Below, piece by piece: positions 11,527 through 22,586 of a stretch of 64,000 nt of DNA. The notes under the pieces are model-generated. The model was not told the origin of the DNA and made no database searches. It saw only the letters and a list, made by a program, of their open reading frames with translations. How positions within the stretch are numbered: the first letter of the stretch is position 1; every line of letters starts with the position of its first letter. The position numbers were made by a program, and so were the translations under genes. Source of the DNA: Cystobasidium ongulense (taxonomy: Eukaryota; Basidiomycota; Cystobasidiomycetes; Cystobasidiales; Cystobasidiaceae); NCBI GenBank assembly GCA_022835595.1, contig BQUP01000005.1:1116001-1180000 (forward strand), given 5' to 3'.

Positions 11527-12362
11527 TCAGAAAATCATCGTTCTCGAAAGGGGATTCAAGAGCTCGTTCTTGGCTCTATCCAGCTTGAAGAAGCGGTGAT
11601 GCTTCTTAGTGTACCTCTTCATCTTTGTTTCACTGTAGGGATATAGCGGAAGAAACATCAGGCTATCACTCAACACGAGTCTCCAATCGCACTCACCTAG
11701 GGAATAATAGGAGAGCCTCATTATCGATCTGACTTTGCTTGAAGTTTACGATGTTCACGAAGACGTACTCCTTGATGAGGGATCTGCAGCCTTTCAAGCT
11801 GGTCGGTAGTGGGAGAGGGTTCGGTGGAAAATGGGCAGGTCTCCTGAGTCCAGGCATGAGTACGCCTTCGCTACTTTCGCAGACACCGACAGTCACGAGG
11901 ATAGCCTGCCAGAGGGCAAGCTTGTAGGCTCGACTGTCTAGGCTCGAGCTGTCGGAAGCAGGAACAGAGTCTCCAGACTCGGAGAAGAAGGCCATCAAGA
12001 GCTGGGAAGAGCTGTCCGAGCCCGCTGAAGACGCGCCACTGGACAAGCTCGAGGTGCCAGCGCGGGAGATGGGAGCCAGGAACCCGGGGGTGAAGAGGGC
12101 GCCAGTCGAGCGCGATGAGCGAGTCGAGCCATGCGAGGTTGCTGCTGGCGTGTTGATAGTCGGTGTTGCTCTGGTGCTGTTGCTCATAGATGTCTGATTT
12201 CCTGCAATGCTCAGGGCCTGCATCGAGTCGAGGAGGGCATCGCAGGACGAGCCAGTTCCAGAGGTGGATGGTGTGGAGGACTAGAATTACATACAGTTGT
12301 CCATCAGCCATTCTCCCGCTGTTCTGGGCCTCGCCTTCACGCACCTTGGACCGGGCTGGCAT
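11527..12362 (-). CDS. tandem unknown family, copy B
   Basis: Three exons: 12362-12345 (MPARSK), 12280-11697 and 11632-11527. The N-terminus SSTPSTSG...CDALLDSMQALSI aligns with SSTSSQSGSE...CDLLGSMQSLSI in copy A. The core is SSSQLLMAFFSESGDS, KLALWQAILVTVGVCESS, HFPPNPLPLPTSLKGCRSLI and EYVFVNIVNFKQSQ. The last exon carries YTKKHHRFFKLDRAKNELLN and ends RTMIF. Intron 2 is a normal GT-AG intron at the position where copy A has GC-AG. The serine-rich linker between the N-terminal block and the core is longest here and contains a run of small residues. Function unknown. Confidence 0.85.
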
Positions 12363-12827
12363 TGTTGCGAGGTGGCTCTGCGCTGTGAGAAGGGAGCGAA
12401 GAAGAGGTGCCGGAGGTGGGATGGCTGCTGTAGACCAGAGTGTAAGATGGCTCTCCAATCACTGCAGACTTGAAAAGAGTGAAGCAAACCTGCAGGCAAG
12501 CGAATTCCGCGTGTAAAAAGCAGAGCAGTGCGCAGAGCCGTGCTTGGACCGCCAGCCAAAAAGGCACGTGCCCAAAATCAGATCAGCCTCGACGTCCCTC
12601 TCCATCCATTTGTCGAGATAAGAATACCGCTGCTGTCGACCAGATTGAGAGCAGAAAGCAGTCATCTCTGTCACTGAAGCTACCCAGCGAATCAATCATC
12701 AGAATACCGACTATCGTTGCAATAAGCATATCGTACCAGCTAGGCTAAGACGTTGGTCGTAAACAGCTACACGGCGCATTCTTTCGACCATAAAAGAGCA
12801 GGTCTGTCTCATGTGTCACCTGCTAAG
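12363..12827. other. intergenic spacer between copies B and C
   Basis: Promoter side of copy B and 3' flank of copy C. Several short open frames overlap here on both strands, but none continues a domain or has splice support. Confidence 0.5.
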
Positions 12828-13818
12828 TCAGTTCGATGATGAACAGGCGAGAGCCGCCCTGTCGATGGCGACTACAACAACTTTGACTATTCCTCCGACC
12901 TCTACTTTCTTATCCCCTTCTGGCTTGCCCTCTTCAACTACCGGGAGATCGGACGTATACTTGAAGTTGCGCAAGAGTGGGTTGAGAAGGTCTTGCTTGG
13001 CCTTGGTCAACTTAATGTACCGAGAGTATTTCTTGGTGTACTCTTGCACCTCAGTCTTGCTAAGGCCGACCATTTGAATCAGTCAACTTCGACAAGGAAA
13101 AAGCACCTGGAATGAGACACACTTTGCAAACAATAAAAGTGGCTCCCTCTTCATCTGACTCTTCTTGAAGTTCACAATATTCAGAAATACATTTTCCTGG
13201 ATAAGCTTTCTGCATGCTGTGAGGCTTGCAGGTACAGGGAGAGGTGGTTGTGGGAAGTGAGAAGGTGTCTTGACGTCTCTAACGACTTCACCTTCCGCAC
13301 CCTGACAATAGCCCACAGCAACAAGAATAGCCTGCCAGAGCGCGAGCTTTGCTTCCGAAGCATCCAGCTGCAAATGAACTGAACTCGAGAAGGATCCTGA
13401 ATCCGAAAAGAAATCGGATATGAGGTGAGAAGCGCTTTCTGATGCTGAATTTGAAGCTCCGCTTGAGAAGCCCTCAACCGTGTTACCGATGGTCTCGATG
13501 GATTGATCATAGAAATAGCCTGGCGACTCATAAAACGGCCGATATGATTTGGTAGAGCTGAGCGAGGGACTCAAGAGAGGATGATCATCGTCTTGAATAC
13601 TGGGTTTCCTGCTGACGTGCTCTACAGTACTTCGAGACGATGGTGATCGCCTACTTGTGATCTGCAAGTCTTGCAAAGCATGGAGAATGAGGGCTTCTCG
13701 AGTCGCACGAGCTTCGATTCGGGGGCTTCTCTGGAGATCGATGTGGTTAGTAGTCTATTAGAGCTACTTTATTTCTTGCCGAGATCTGAATTACCCAGGG
13801 CTGTTCGGAAAAGGACAT
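12828..13818 (-). CDS. tandem unknown family, copy C (longest)
   Basis: Three exons: 13818-13795 (MSFSEQPW), 13730-13123 and 13059-12828. The core repeats the family blocks: SASHLISDFFSDSGSF, KLALWQAILVAVGYCQGAEG, HFPQPPLPVPASLTACRKLI, ENVFLNIVNFKKSQ. The last exon has YTKKYSRYIKLTKAKQDLLN and a longer C-terminal extension ending ALACSSSN. The N-terminal exon differs from MPxRxK in the other two copies, so copy C has either diverged at the start or gained a different first exon. A start further upstream cannot be excluded. Divergent transcription with the Ehd3 gene gives an 800-base shared upstream region. Confidence 0.8.
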
Positions 13819-14632
13819 CCTATAAGCGATAGAGTCTGATCCAGGGAAGTAGGTCCGTTGGAGAAGGAGAAAGAAGTGCAGTTGCTCTTTACCGTCACGA
13901 CCTTACCTCGGTGGAGAAAAGCTCTTTCCACCGTCTTGCTGTCAGACAAAGCCCGTCGTAAGCCCAAAGCTAGAAAGCCTTTCGAATCGACAACTACATG
14001 ACCAAAACGGAACACTTGGAGGCTCTGAGCCGTCATAACCGAACGGTTGGACTGCGATGCGGTAAACATCTGCATGCCAGAAGACTGACAGCCCAGTCTT
14101 TCTTTGTTCCAGCATGTCAGACGCCCGCACAAAAAGGGTCAGAACTTGCATGTCGGACACGATGCATGTGAGGCAGAAATTGGCAGCAATATACAGAAGA
14201 CTTTGACCAGTCAGACGGCTGCGTAGCGCGCTCACAGGAACGTTCCTGAAGCCAAATCTCGACACTACTGACCAAAGCTCAACCAACTCGCCCATCTCTC
14301 AGGTGTGTTGCAATTGTGTCGCCTGTTCAGGGTATGCAAGCGATTCTAGGAAACGAGCCTGACATCGACCATGGCTGTTCTCTATTCCTGTCGGGCCAGC
14401 GAGCTCAAGTCAAGCTTTGATGGAATGGTCTGCAGATACATGTTTGGAGTAAAGAGTATACAGCGAATCCTGTTCAGAATACCTGACCCCCGGTCTTGCC
14501 GGCCCGACGGCCTCGATCATCCTTGTTCCGAGCTCCTCGTTGATGTGATTTGCTTTTCCTGTCACGCCAGCCAGCTTTCGAATCTGATTGAGAGCAGTAG
14601 GAGAGCTCAAGAATTATCTCTGATAAATCGCC
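13819..14632. promoter_or_regulatory. bidirectional intergenic region between copy C and EHD3
   Basis: The two flanking genes point away from each other, so both promoters must lie here. Open frames at 13791-14132 (-), 13942-14295 (-) and 14371-14652 (+) have no recognisable content. I see no clear element beyond a short Cys-poor open frame on the minus strand. Confidence 0.5.
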
Positions 14633-16392
14633 ATGTCGTCTTCAAAAGATAGAATAGCCATGTTGGACGGGCATCTGGGCAAGTCGGCTGTAAGCTAGCT
14701 TTGTTGCATAACCGGGTATTGACACAACAATGTATTGGTTATCAGACCAAAGACTGACTTTACTGCATTATATATAGCCAGTAATAACGCTCGAACGACG
14801 AGGGTGTGCTGGAATAGTCTCTTTGAACCGTCCAAAGGCTCTTAATTCCTTGAACCAAGAGATGATCGATTTACTACAGCCGGCTTTGCGGGTAAGATAT
14901 GTATTCATATCAGAGTATATGGCAGTATATCCTTACTGACGGTAGAGGACAGGCCTGTGAGAGCGATCCTTCATGCAAGATCATCATCCTCCGGGGAGAA
15001 GGGCGGGCTTTCTGTGCTGGGGGAGATGTCGTTGGTGAGTTGACATTGGCAGTGGTATCAGATACTATTCTTAATCAGCTTCTGTGCGTCCGTACAGACC
15101 TAGCTACAGCAGCTAGATACCCTGACAAGCGCAATAAATCTGTCAACTTGTTCAAGGGCGAATACGAAAGTGACCGGTATATAGCACATTTGAAGAAGCC
15201 GTTCATATCCCTTCTGCATGGTATAACCAGTGTGTACAGTTCCCTTATAATCGATGTGTATACTATTAGAACTAACTGCGCTTGCTGACAGTGGGCGGAG
15301 GGGCAGGTCTGTCTGTGCATGGCTCTTTCCGCGTAGCCACCGAGAAGACTATCTTCGCGATGCCCGAGGTGAGCTGGTTGCGTGGCTCAATTGGGCAGAG
15401 AGTGTTAGAATCTGATCACTGCCATGTATATGTTCAGACTGGAATAGGACTCTTCCCAGACGTTGGTGCTAATTTCTTCCTTCCTCGAATGGACGGCGAG
15501 CTGGGGACGTATATCGCTTTGACAAGCGAGCGACTTGCCGGCTTTGCAGTATATCAAGCTCGTATAGCAACCCACTTCATACCTTCTTCTGAAATACCAA
15601 CGCTACTGGAGAAGCTAGTCTCGCTGAAACTGAATGGTAAGGACACACAAGCTATTTCATCGTCCGTGGATCAGTGCATCGAAAGTTTCAGTTCGGAAGA
15701 CGCAAGTACGAGATCTTCTCTTGTTGGTGAGAAACGGAAGGCTATCGATGCGTGCTTCAAGTATGATAAGATGGAAGAAATCGTAAAAGCTCTAAATGGA
15801 TATGCGGGTTCCGGGGGAGACCTGGCCAAATGGGCTGGTGAGACGATAAAGACTATAGAGAGCAAGAGTCCAACGAGTCTGAAAGTCACACTTGAAGGTG
15901 TAAGACGAGGGAAAGACATGGGAATCAACCAGGTTCTGCAGATGGATATGGAGATTGGGGAGATGTTTTGCGTAAGTGTATGTAGGACTCAAGCAGAGAA
16001 GGAGTACCACTGATGAACGAAACCTACAGAATGCAGATATTGTACCTGACTTTGCAGAAGGAGTTACCCATCTTCTAGTCAACAAGAGGAAAGATAGAGC
16101 GTCTTGGAATCCACCCACACTAGAAGCGACTCCAGATGAGCAAATCCGAGACATTTTCTTTAATCCACAAAGGAAATATACTCAATTAGTACCTCCAGAG
16201 GAGCATATGATAGATTATAAAGAGTATCCTCATTCCAATTTCGGATTACCTGCTGAGGAAAAAGTGGTTGATATAGCAAAGCAGAAGAAATGGGATGGAA
16301 GGGCAGTTCTAGAAGAAGTTAGACGGGGATATGCTGGTAAAGCGGGACTTGAGGAGCATGTCAAGGAGATTGTAGAGAGGAGACGGTCGTAG
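14633..16392 (+). CDS. EHD3: 3-hydroxyisobutyryl-CoA hydrolase / mitoribosomal mS47 homologue
   Basis: Seven exons from the ATG at 14633 (MSSSKDRIAMLDGHLGKSA). Crotonase-superfamily motifs appear in order: IVSLNRPKALNSLNQEM, IIILRGEGRAFCAGGDV (oxyanion-hole loop), GGGAGLSVHGSFRVATE, FAMPE then TGIGLFPDVGANFFLPR (the HIBCH signature around the catalytic acid). They are followed by HFIPSSEIPTL and SLKVTLEGVRRG. The C-terminal DFAEGVTHLLVNKRKDRASW is typical of the family. HIBCH removes CoA in valine breakdown in mitochondria; in yeast the same protein is a stable small-subunit mitoribosome component. The intron at about 15370 is a multiple of three without a stop, so unspliced RNA would read through. 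Stop at 16390-16392. Confidence 0.92.
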
Positions 16393-16666
16393 AATTGCAT
16401 TGTAGAGGCTATTTGTCGACTCCCATTAGACTGCTGAACAGCAAAAGATACCGGCCTGGAGGACATGGCAGACTACTCGTTGCGTCATATGACTTGCTAT
16501 GTTTGAGCCACTGTAGCTGCAGCTAGCCAGGACCTTTCTTTGCATAATATATATAATATATCGCTGCTCTGAAATCGAGAAAAAGCTGGAGGCGGCACGA
16601 CACGATCATGCAGATGCAGGTTGGCAGGTGGACAACTCGGTCTATTCTACGTGTTCGCAAGCAAGC

Positions 16667-17397
16667 ATGGCAGCGTCAACGCGGTCGTCCCGCTCCATCT
16701 CTGCGGTCCTCTCCAAGCTGCCGTCGATGCGAGTGCCGTGTGAGTCGAATCGTGGAAAGAATGGAAAACGAGCAAAGAGGCTGAGGGTATGCATGTTGCA
16801 TCAGTCGGCACGCCATGCACTTGCAGCAGCAGCAGCAGCAGCGTAGCAGGTCGCAGTCTCCTCCAGGCGTCGCTGCGCCATCAGTCTACCGCCGCGATGG
16901 CAGCTTCCACCTCTTCGTCGTCGGCGTCGACTTCCAATGCTGCATCAACCAGCACGACGAGACCAGCAGGCGGACCACTGACGCCAAAAGGAACAAAGCC
17001 AGTCACACACGACACTACCTCTGCACTCGCTCTCCTGCGCTCTCAACCATCCCACTACATCATCGCCTCGCTGTACCAGCGCCGATTCCTCCTCACGCCG
17101 CGAGATCTGCTCACTGTCCCTCGACTGAAAGATGTCAAGGTGGGCGATGTGATAAAGCTAGACAAGATACATGAAGTCGGAAGTAGGGATTATACACTGC
17201 GTGCTACCGATGGAGAATTCATCAAGGATTCAGCGGTCCATGTCAGAGCTACTGTCGTCGAACACACAAAAGGCAGGATGGAGGCGACTGTCAAGTTCAA
17301 GAAGAGGAAAGGGTATACAAAGACCATCAAGACCAAGGCCAAATATACGCGGTTGCGCATTGGCGAGTTAGTATTGGGTGATGGGCAGGTAGTGTAG
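16667..17397 (+). CDS. mitochondrial large-subunit ribosomal protein bL21m
   Basis: Two exons. Exon 1 (ATG 16667 to about 16739) gives an Arg/Ser-rich, acid-free presequence (MAASTRSSRSISAVLSKL). Exon 2 begins around 16847 and continues SGRSLLQASLRHQST with a second Arg/Ser-rich stretch and a low-complexity linker. The bL21 fold follows: HYIIASLYQRRFLLTPRDLL, DVKVGDVIKLDKIHEVGSRDY, VHVRATVVEHTKGRME, and the basic ending FKKRKGYTKTIKTKAKYTRL. bL21m binds 23S-like rRNA in the mitochondrial large subunit. The intron ends next to a (GCA)n run that offers several acceptors, see findings. Stop at 17395-17397. Confidence 0.9.
16823..16842 (+). repeat. GCA trinucleotide run at the 3' end of the bL21m intron
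   Basis: Six to seven GCA units directly before the TAGCAG acceptor. Every CAG in the run is a potential 3' splice site spaced by one codon. Confidence 0.8.
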
Positions 17398-17521
17398 GTT
17401 AGGAATCGATAGTATAGAGCTACAAGCAATTGGTTTATTTTACTTCACTTTGCAATCTGGAGTATACGGTATGGATGCCACAACTAGCAATAAAGTGCAA
17501 TACTCTGGTACAGCTGTGCAT

Positions 17522-17900
17522 TTACTCTACTGAGATGCCGGCGGTGTCTTCGACAGCGGCGTCGGCTTTGTCGTCGGCTTCAGCATAGTTGACGTCGCTT
17601 CTTGTGGAGCGCTCGCCGGAGACAATGTTGTCTTGGTCAATGTCCTTTCGGTCCTCTGTTGCCATCCACAGCGTGTCAGCGTGCTCGTTCCAAAATGACA
17701 GGCCGTATCGTCTGCACATACGGTCAGTGATGGTGTCCTCGGAGATGCCAGCGTCTTCTCTCTGTGCGTCAACACCGGACTCTACGGCTGCGAGGATGAG
17801 AGCGAATAAGCTATGTCGAACAGAAGAGAGGAGTCGACTAGACAGTCGTCTACTCACACTCTACGCCTGTTGGGTCGAATGTAACGTTGTCGGCGGACAT
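17522..17900 (-). CDS. small acidic protein of unknown function
   Basis: Two exons: 17900-17860 and 17810-17522, with a 49-base intron (GTGTGA...CATAG). The start MSADNVTFDPTG has the favourable context ccaccATGT. The join gives VDLFALILAAVESGVDAQRED, a plausible amphipathic helix, followed by a compact block DRMCRRYGLSFWNEHADTLW and an acidic tail rich in Asp, Glu and Ala. No signal peptide or membrane span is evident and I do not recognise a family. The clean splice site, start context and uniform composition support a real gene. The frame also stays open through the intron to an upstream Met-like codon, so a retained-intron form is possible. It converges with the bL21m gene, 125 bases away. 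Confidence 0.6.
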
Positions 17901-18548
17901 GGTGGATTGTAGGCGAGGTAGATTGAGATGGGGCAACCTGGGTGTCGCTTGTTTTTGCTTGTGAATAAACGAGTAAATCAAGAGACAAGGAGCGAGAGGG
18001 ATTCCGCTTCCATCTGTCCTGCTCCTTGCCCTGGAGGCTGCTCGATGATCGCCACCACTCTCTATGGCGGCACCTTGACATCATGAACGCGCACTACAAA
18101 TCCTGCTAATCACCACTACACTCTGCCAATCCATCCATTACAATTCTACTAATGCCAATCCTGCGATCTCCCTGCGTTGATGCTGATGCAATCATCCGCA
18201 CATTCGCCATCGACCACACTGCAGATCACTCGCATATCGACTATCGAGGATCGCCCATCGACACTGTTGTTCGCCATGCCTCCACTGGCAAGGTGATGAC
18301 AGCATCGTAGGACCCGCGACTACTTTCATCAGCCACTACTACTCAGCTCATCAGGACGGCCGACCCGCGTTTTGGACAGCTGTCATCTGAAAGTGACATA
18401 TCGAAACACGTGATTGACTACTTTCATTGTAAATGGACTGTAGAAGGGATCCACACTCCAACAATCGCATACTGTGGATTAAGCTACACTAGACAGAGGC
18501 TGTCAATTACACTTGCACATTTCTGTATCTCTACATGCTCCGCCCTTC
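17901..18548. other. intergenic region, no gene seen
   Basis: This lies between the promoter of the small acidic protein gene and the 3' end of the SH3YL1 gene. Short open frames at 17854-18084 (-) and 18410-18604 (+) carry no recognisable domain. Confidence 0.5.
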
Positions 18549-19969
18549 TCACTGAGGCTGGTTGGCGTCGAAAATCTGATTGCTCGAAGCCTGCGTCGCG
18601 GTAGGAGCAGGAGCAGACGGCACATAGCTCTCCTGGGGTACGCTGGATTCATCCAGCGCCTCTGCAGCTTCAATGATGTCGTATCTGTTGAGCGTATTGT
18701 CGTCAGTCGGCATTCAATCAGCACCTATTCAAAGTGCATCGCAACCTACAGCTGAGAAGCGGCTTCAGGCGGTGGAACCTTGCCACTGTTGTAGATAATA
18801 TCACAACAAGATATGACCTGCTCAGTATCGTCAAACGAGCGCTTACAATGCACAATCACTCACGCTAGCAAATCCTTGGCTGGAATCTTAGCACCGTAGA
18901 ATGCCGCATTCGTCTCGGAACGCTCAATCAAGGCAGTACCCTCGAGGGATACACCTGCATACAAGCCTTTGCTCTTTGAATATGCTAGAGGTGGTGAGAT
19001 GGACAGCATGTTAGTTGCGATCCGAGCGTCGTCCTTCAGAAGCACCAATGCAGAGAACTCACTAAACATTGGCGAAGGATTGACGAGTGCCGAGTTGACG
19101 GAACCACCGGTCCCGATAGGGCCAGCCGATGCCGACAGGTTGCCTCCAATAGTCATGTTGCCTTTGTTTGAGAAAGCTTTGACTGCTTCTTCGCTGTTGA
19201 GCACGACTACAAATTCGGACATGTCCTGCATTATCAAGTGCCAGTACAATATGCAAGAGTCAGCACGCGAACAACTACACTGAAGCTACCAAGAATGCGC
19301 CACTCACCGCTCCAATCTGTAATCCAAAACCTACTCCACCTGTCCCTATGCAAGATGGAGCAGACCAGCTTCCGTCTGGAAGACGGGCGATAACGATGCC
19401 TGAGCCCATCCTGCCAGACCAGACGAAGCCAGCTTTGACCTGGGTGAAGATGGCCAGGCCTGGATCACGATAGCATTCAGTTGACTGCCTGTTCTATCCT
19501 CCCTGACGTCCCTGTCACTCACCTTTTGCTCGTCTTAGGACCTCGCGTGGAATCGAGTTGAGTGCGGAGCGAGGGTGGTGTGGGTCCGCAAGGAAGCCTG
19601 CAGTGCGTTAATGCATGGTAGTTGCGATGAGTGTGTTGTCATGTTAGCGAGTCGAATGTGCAAGGTTGAGAGTAGGTTGAAATCTTGCAAAGGTCAGCCT
19701 GAAGTCCGCGAATGGGTTGAATGCTTCACATCACACGCACTCTGCAGGGTGGTGGCAGCGCGTTCACACCTGCACGACACCCATGTTAGCACATACCACA
19801 TACAAGAGGCAAAAGGGCAGTCCACTCACTCCTTCTCAAGACTGAAGCTGCTCGTCAAGCCCTGGACATTCTGATTGCTGCCCACCTGCTTCTGCAGGCC
19901 AGAGCCAAGTGCGGCCGCCTGCTCGCCTGCGCGGGAGATGCCTTGCTGCAGCTTGTTCATGAACGACAT
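18549..19969 (-). CDS. Ysc84/SH3YL1-type SYLF domain protein (no SH3 domain)
   Basis: The start MSFMNKLQQGISRAGEQAAA is at 19969. About eight exons; splicing gives the SYLF (DUF500) domain nearly end to end: ECERAATTLQSFLADP, SALNSIPREVLRRAKGLAIF, VKAGFVWSGRMGSGIVIARL, PDGSWSAPSCIGTGGVGFGL, DMSEFVVVLNSEEAVKAFS, NMTIGGNLSASAGPIGTGGS, and MFTYSKSKGLYAGVSLEGT. Yeast Ysc84/Lsb4 and human SH3YL1 bind phosphoinositides and actin at endocytic patches. The C-terminus (QLYDIIEAAEALDESSVPQE...) is short and Ser/Pro/Gln-rich and ends at 18551-18549 without an SH3 domain, so this is the SH3-less form, as in many fungi. Confidence 0.92.
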
Positions 19970-20196
19970 GTTGACTTGGCTGCAGATGAGAGACTGTATG
20001 TCGTATTCGTGCAAAAGGTAGAGAAAGATGGTTGCATAAATGATGATGATGATAGTGCAAGAAGTCGATCAAGGCGGCCCTTGTATCATAGGAAAAGCGT
20101 GCATCCTGCCAGCTCTTGAGCTTCTATCTCGTGAAAGCAGCTATAACCTCGCAAGATGATGTGAAGACTCTGTCCTGAACAAGCTCTGATCTGATC

Positions 20197-21512
20197 ATGG
20201 GAATCACCACATATGCTCTCGCCGGGCTGGCCGGCGTCCTGCTCGCCAGATGTCTTCCTGGGACATATATTATTACTACAAGTCTCGCTGCAATCCTGAT
20301 AGCCTCGCTGATTACTGGCAAGCTGGTAGGCTTGATTCAACTTGAACTAATCATGTACGCTCGTTTCATCTGACTTGCGCTGTCTTTTTCAGTCTGGCAG
20401 AGAATCGCGTGACGTGTACCAGCTAGATCATGCCGTTCTCAATATACAGCCTCCCGAGACCATGTGGCTCAATATGGGTTACTGGAAAGTATGTCCATTC
20501 CATACACTGCTCCCCTAGCTAATCAGGCTGATCCGCCTCGGGTCAAGCAGAATACAAAGTCGTTTCCGGATGCGTGTGAAGGTGATGTAGTATCTCATCT
20601 GTCATCCACCGGTAACAACTGACATTCCAATTCTCTATTCGATAAACAGCACTCGCACGTAAACTTGGAAAGCATGCTGGCATTCAGCCAGGCGAGAAAA
20701 TCCTAGGTCAGCGCAAACAGTTTACAATCGAAACCATGCAAGATTGAGTCCGTTTGCTCACGCATCACGCTCGCACAGATGTCGGCTGCGGTTGTGGCTC
20801 ATCAGTTGTGCTATGGGCAACTGAATTTAAAGCTTCTGAAGTAGTCGGAGTCACCTCTGTTCCATCTCACGTCGAGCAAGCCAGACGAGCAGTCGATAAG
20901 ACTGAGCATATCTCATACGAGACCAAGATTGACTTGCAAGTTGGGGACGCTATCGAGTATACGCGAAATGAAGCGAACAAGGGAGAAAAGTTTGACAGAG
21001 TCATCGCATTAGATTGCGCCTATCAGTGAGAACCATCCATGGGGGCATAGATCAGGTTCGCAACAGCTAACACGCCAACGATCTTTGACAGCTTCGACAC
21101 TCGCCGTGAATTCCTCAAACAAGTTGAAGCAGTCTTAGAGTTCACTGGAACCATAGGTTTGACAGATCTCATGCTTCCGGACACCCCTCTATCGTCCATT
21201 TCGTCAATCCTGATGCGCATCATCTGCTTCTTCGCAAATGTACCCTTTCACAATCTGATCACGCAAGCTGAGTATGAAGCAACTTTCAAGCAATTAGGCT
21301 TTACTCAGTTAGAGATTGAAGACATCACGCAAGATGTTTTCCCTGGACTTGCTGGCTGTATCGACCGTATAGGGATGGACCCAGTCATGCGAGCGGCTTT
21401 AGACCCTGCCAAACTGCAGCAGTACAAGATGTTTGCAAGGGTTCTGAGGTGGTGGGCCGGTGGTCGACTGAAGTTTGTGCTTGTAAAAGCGATGAAGGGA
21501 GTCAAGCGGTAG
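20197..21512 (+). CDS. membrane-anchored SAM-dependent methyltransferase
   Basis: Six exons from the ATG at 20197. The N-terminus (MGITTYALAGLAGVLLARCL, then SLAAILIASLITGKL) holds one long or two short membrane spans. The catalytic domain shows motif I IQPGEKILDVGCGCGSS, an acidic residue after the second strand (VVGVTSVPSHVEQARRAV), and motif IV KFDRVIALDCAYHFDTR. It also carries MWLNMGYWK, seen upstream in the cyclopropane-synthase/sterol/tocopherol methyltransferase superfamily. The C-terminal VLRWWAGGRLKFVLVKAMKG may be a membrane-facing helix. The substrate is probably a lipid or hydrophobic metabolite, inferred from the anchor. It stands alone and I see no biosynthetic cluster. Stop at 21510-21512. 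Confidence 0.85.
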
Positions 21513-21603
21513 TACCGTGTGTGCTTGGTAGTACTACAAGCTAGCGTTGGACTGCCATTATTCTGGAACTGTTATACATTTCTATCTTGATTGTGCTGGA
21601 GTG

Positions 21604-22115
21604 TCATATCGCCTGTTTCGCTTGGTTGACTCGCTGGCATTCATTGTCTCCTCTGACACAGACATAACTGTCTCCGTGTCCTGTCATACATTTCACGTCT
21701 TGTTCAGCTGGACAAGGGCATTGTACGGGGTTGGCGACGCAGTCGAATGTCCTACAAGCGGAAGAGTCAGCCAGGTCGAAGTGGCCTGTGTTATCAAAGA
21801 CATACGTAGGACACAAGTAGCCGGAACAATCTATCGAGTTTCCATGAGCTCGCCATTGCTCTGCCGGCGAGGGCTGCCGTTGCTGTTGCTGATGGCCGCC
21901 TGAGAGCAATACGCAAGCGTCAGCTGGTGGAGGCATGCATTCAGCTTCATTCAGGCTCATGTATACCGAAGAACTGGTCAAAGCTACGCGACAAGCGAGC
22001 ATGTATCAGCTATTGCACTTGATTGTGACTGGGTGCATCCACCACGAGCTCACAATCCTTGCGCATTTACTGCGGCGGGCAGCAGCAGCAGCAGAGCCAG
22101 CATGGCGACAAGCAT
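21604..22115 (-). CDS. LCL2: Lcl2 (long chronological lifespan protein 2), secreted/ER protein
   Basis: Three exons: 22115-22054, a 17-nt exon 21983-21967, and 21899-21604. Exon 1 is a textbook signal peptide (MLVAMLALLLLLPAAVNAQ). The microexon supplies FDQFFG, which joins to GHQQQQRQPSPAEQW to give the family hallmark FDQFFGG followed by a Gln run. The Cys-rich domain follows: DCSGYLCP, CRTFDCVANPVQCPCPAEQD, and YVCVRGDNECQRVNQ. Lcl2 is a small fungal protein linked to lifespan and ER-associated degradation in yeast. Family members share the signal peptide, Gln run and CPCP core. Without the microexon the frame can only be read from an unrelated upstream start with no signal peptide. Stop at 21606-21604. 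Confidence 0.9.
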
Positions 22116-22586
22116 TGTGGACAAGCTCGACGAACGCGACTTCGGTTGAAGCATGCTGGAGGTGTAGTGCAAGAGCTGAGCTGCGGTGCGTATAGGAGCT
22201 GCCACTTTTCACCACGAACAAGGTGGCGTAGCTGTTCACTATGCACACCAGGCTTCGGGCTGGCTGTCAAACTATAGCATTACTACACCTTTGAGCTTGA
22301 ACTGAGGTCTATCAAGCTACTGGCCCACCTGTACATCTATGCACCTTCTTGGTGCGAGCAAGCGACCTCGATCACGTCCGCTGTCTGCGATATGCGTTCC
22401 ATGGCCATCCTAGCATCGCAACAACAGCAGTGACGCTTCAAGATACTCTATCTCCCTGCTGACTAGGTGAACACGAAGCTGCCTGTGTCGATCCGCCTCT
22501 TCAGCTGGGCGCGAGCTGTCTGGCCCGGACTGACCGTCTATCGAACTGGAACACAAGCAATCGCATCAAGCAGCACTTTCAGCAAG
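22116..22586. promoter_or_regulatory. divergent promoter region LCL2/DUS1
   Basis: The two genes are transcribed away from each other. The frame upstream of the DUS1 start stays open to about 22467 but contains no upstream ATG, so I keep the ATG at 22587. Confidence 0.5.
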
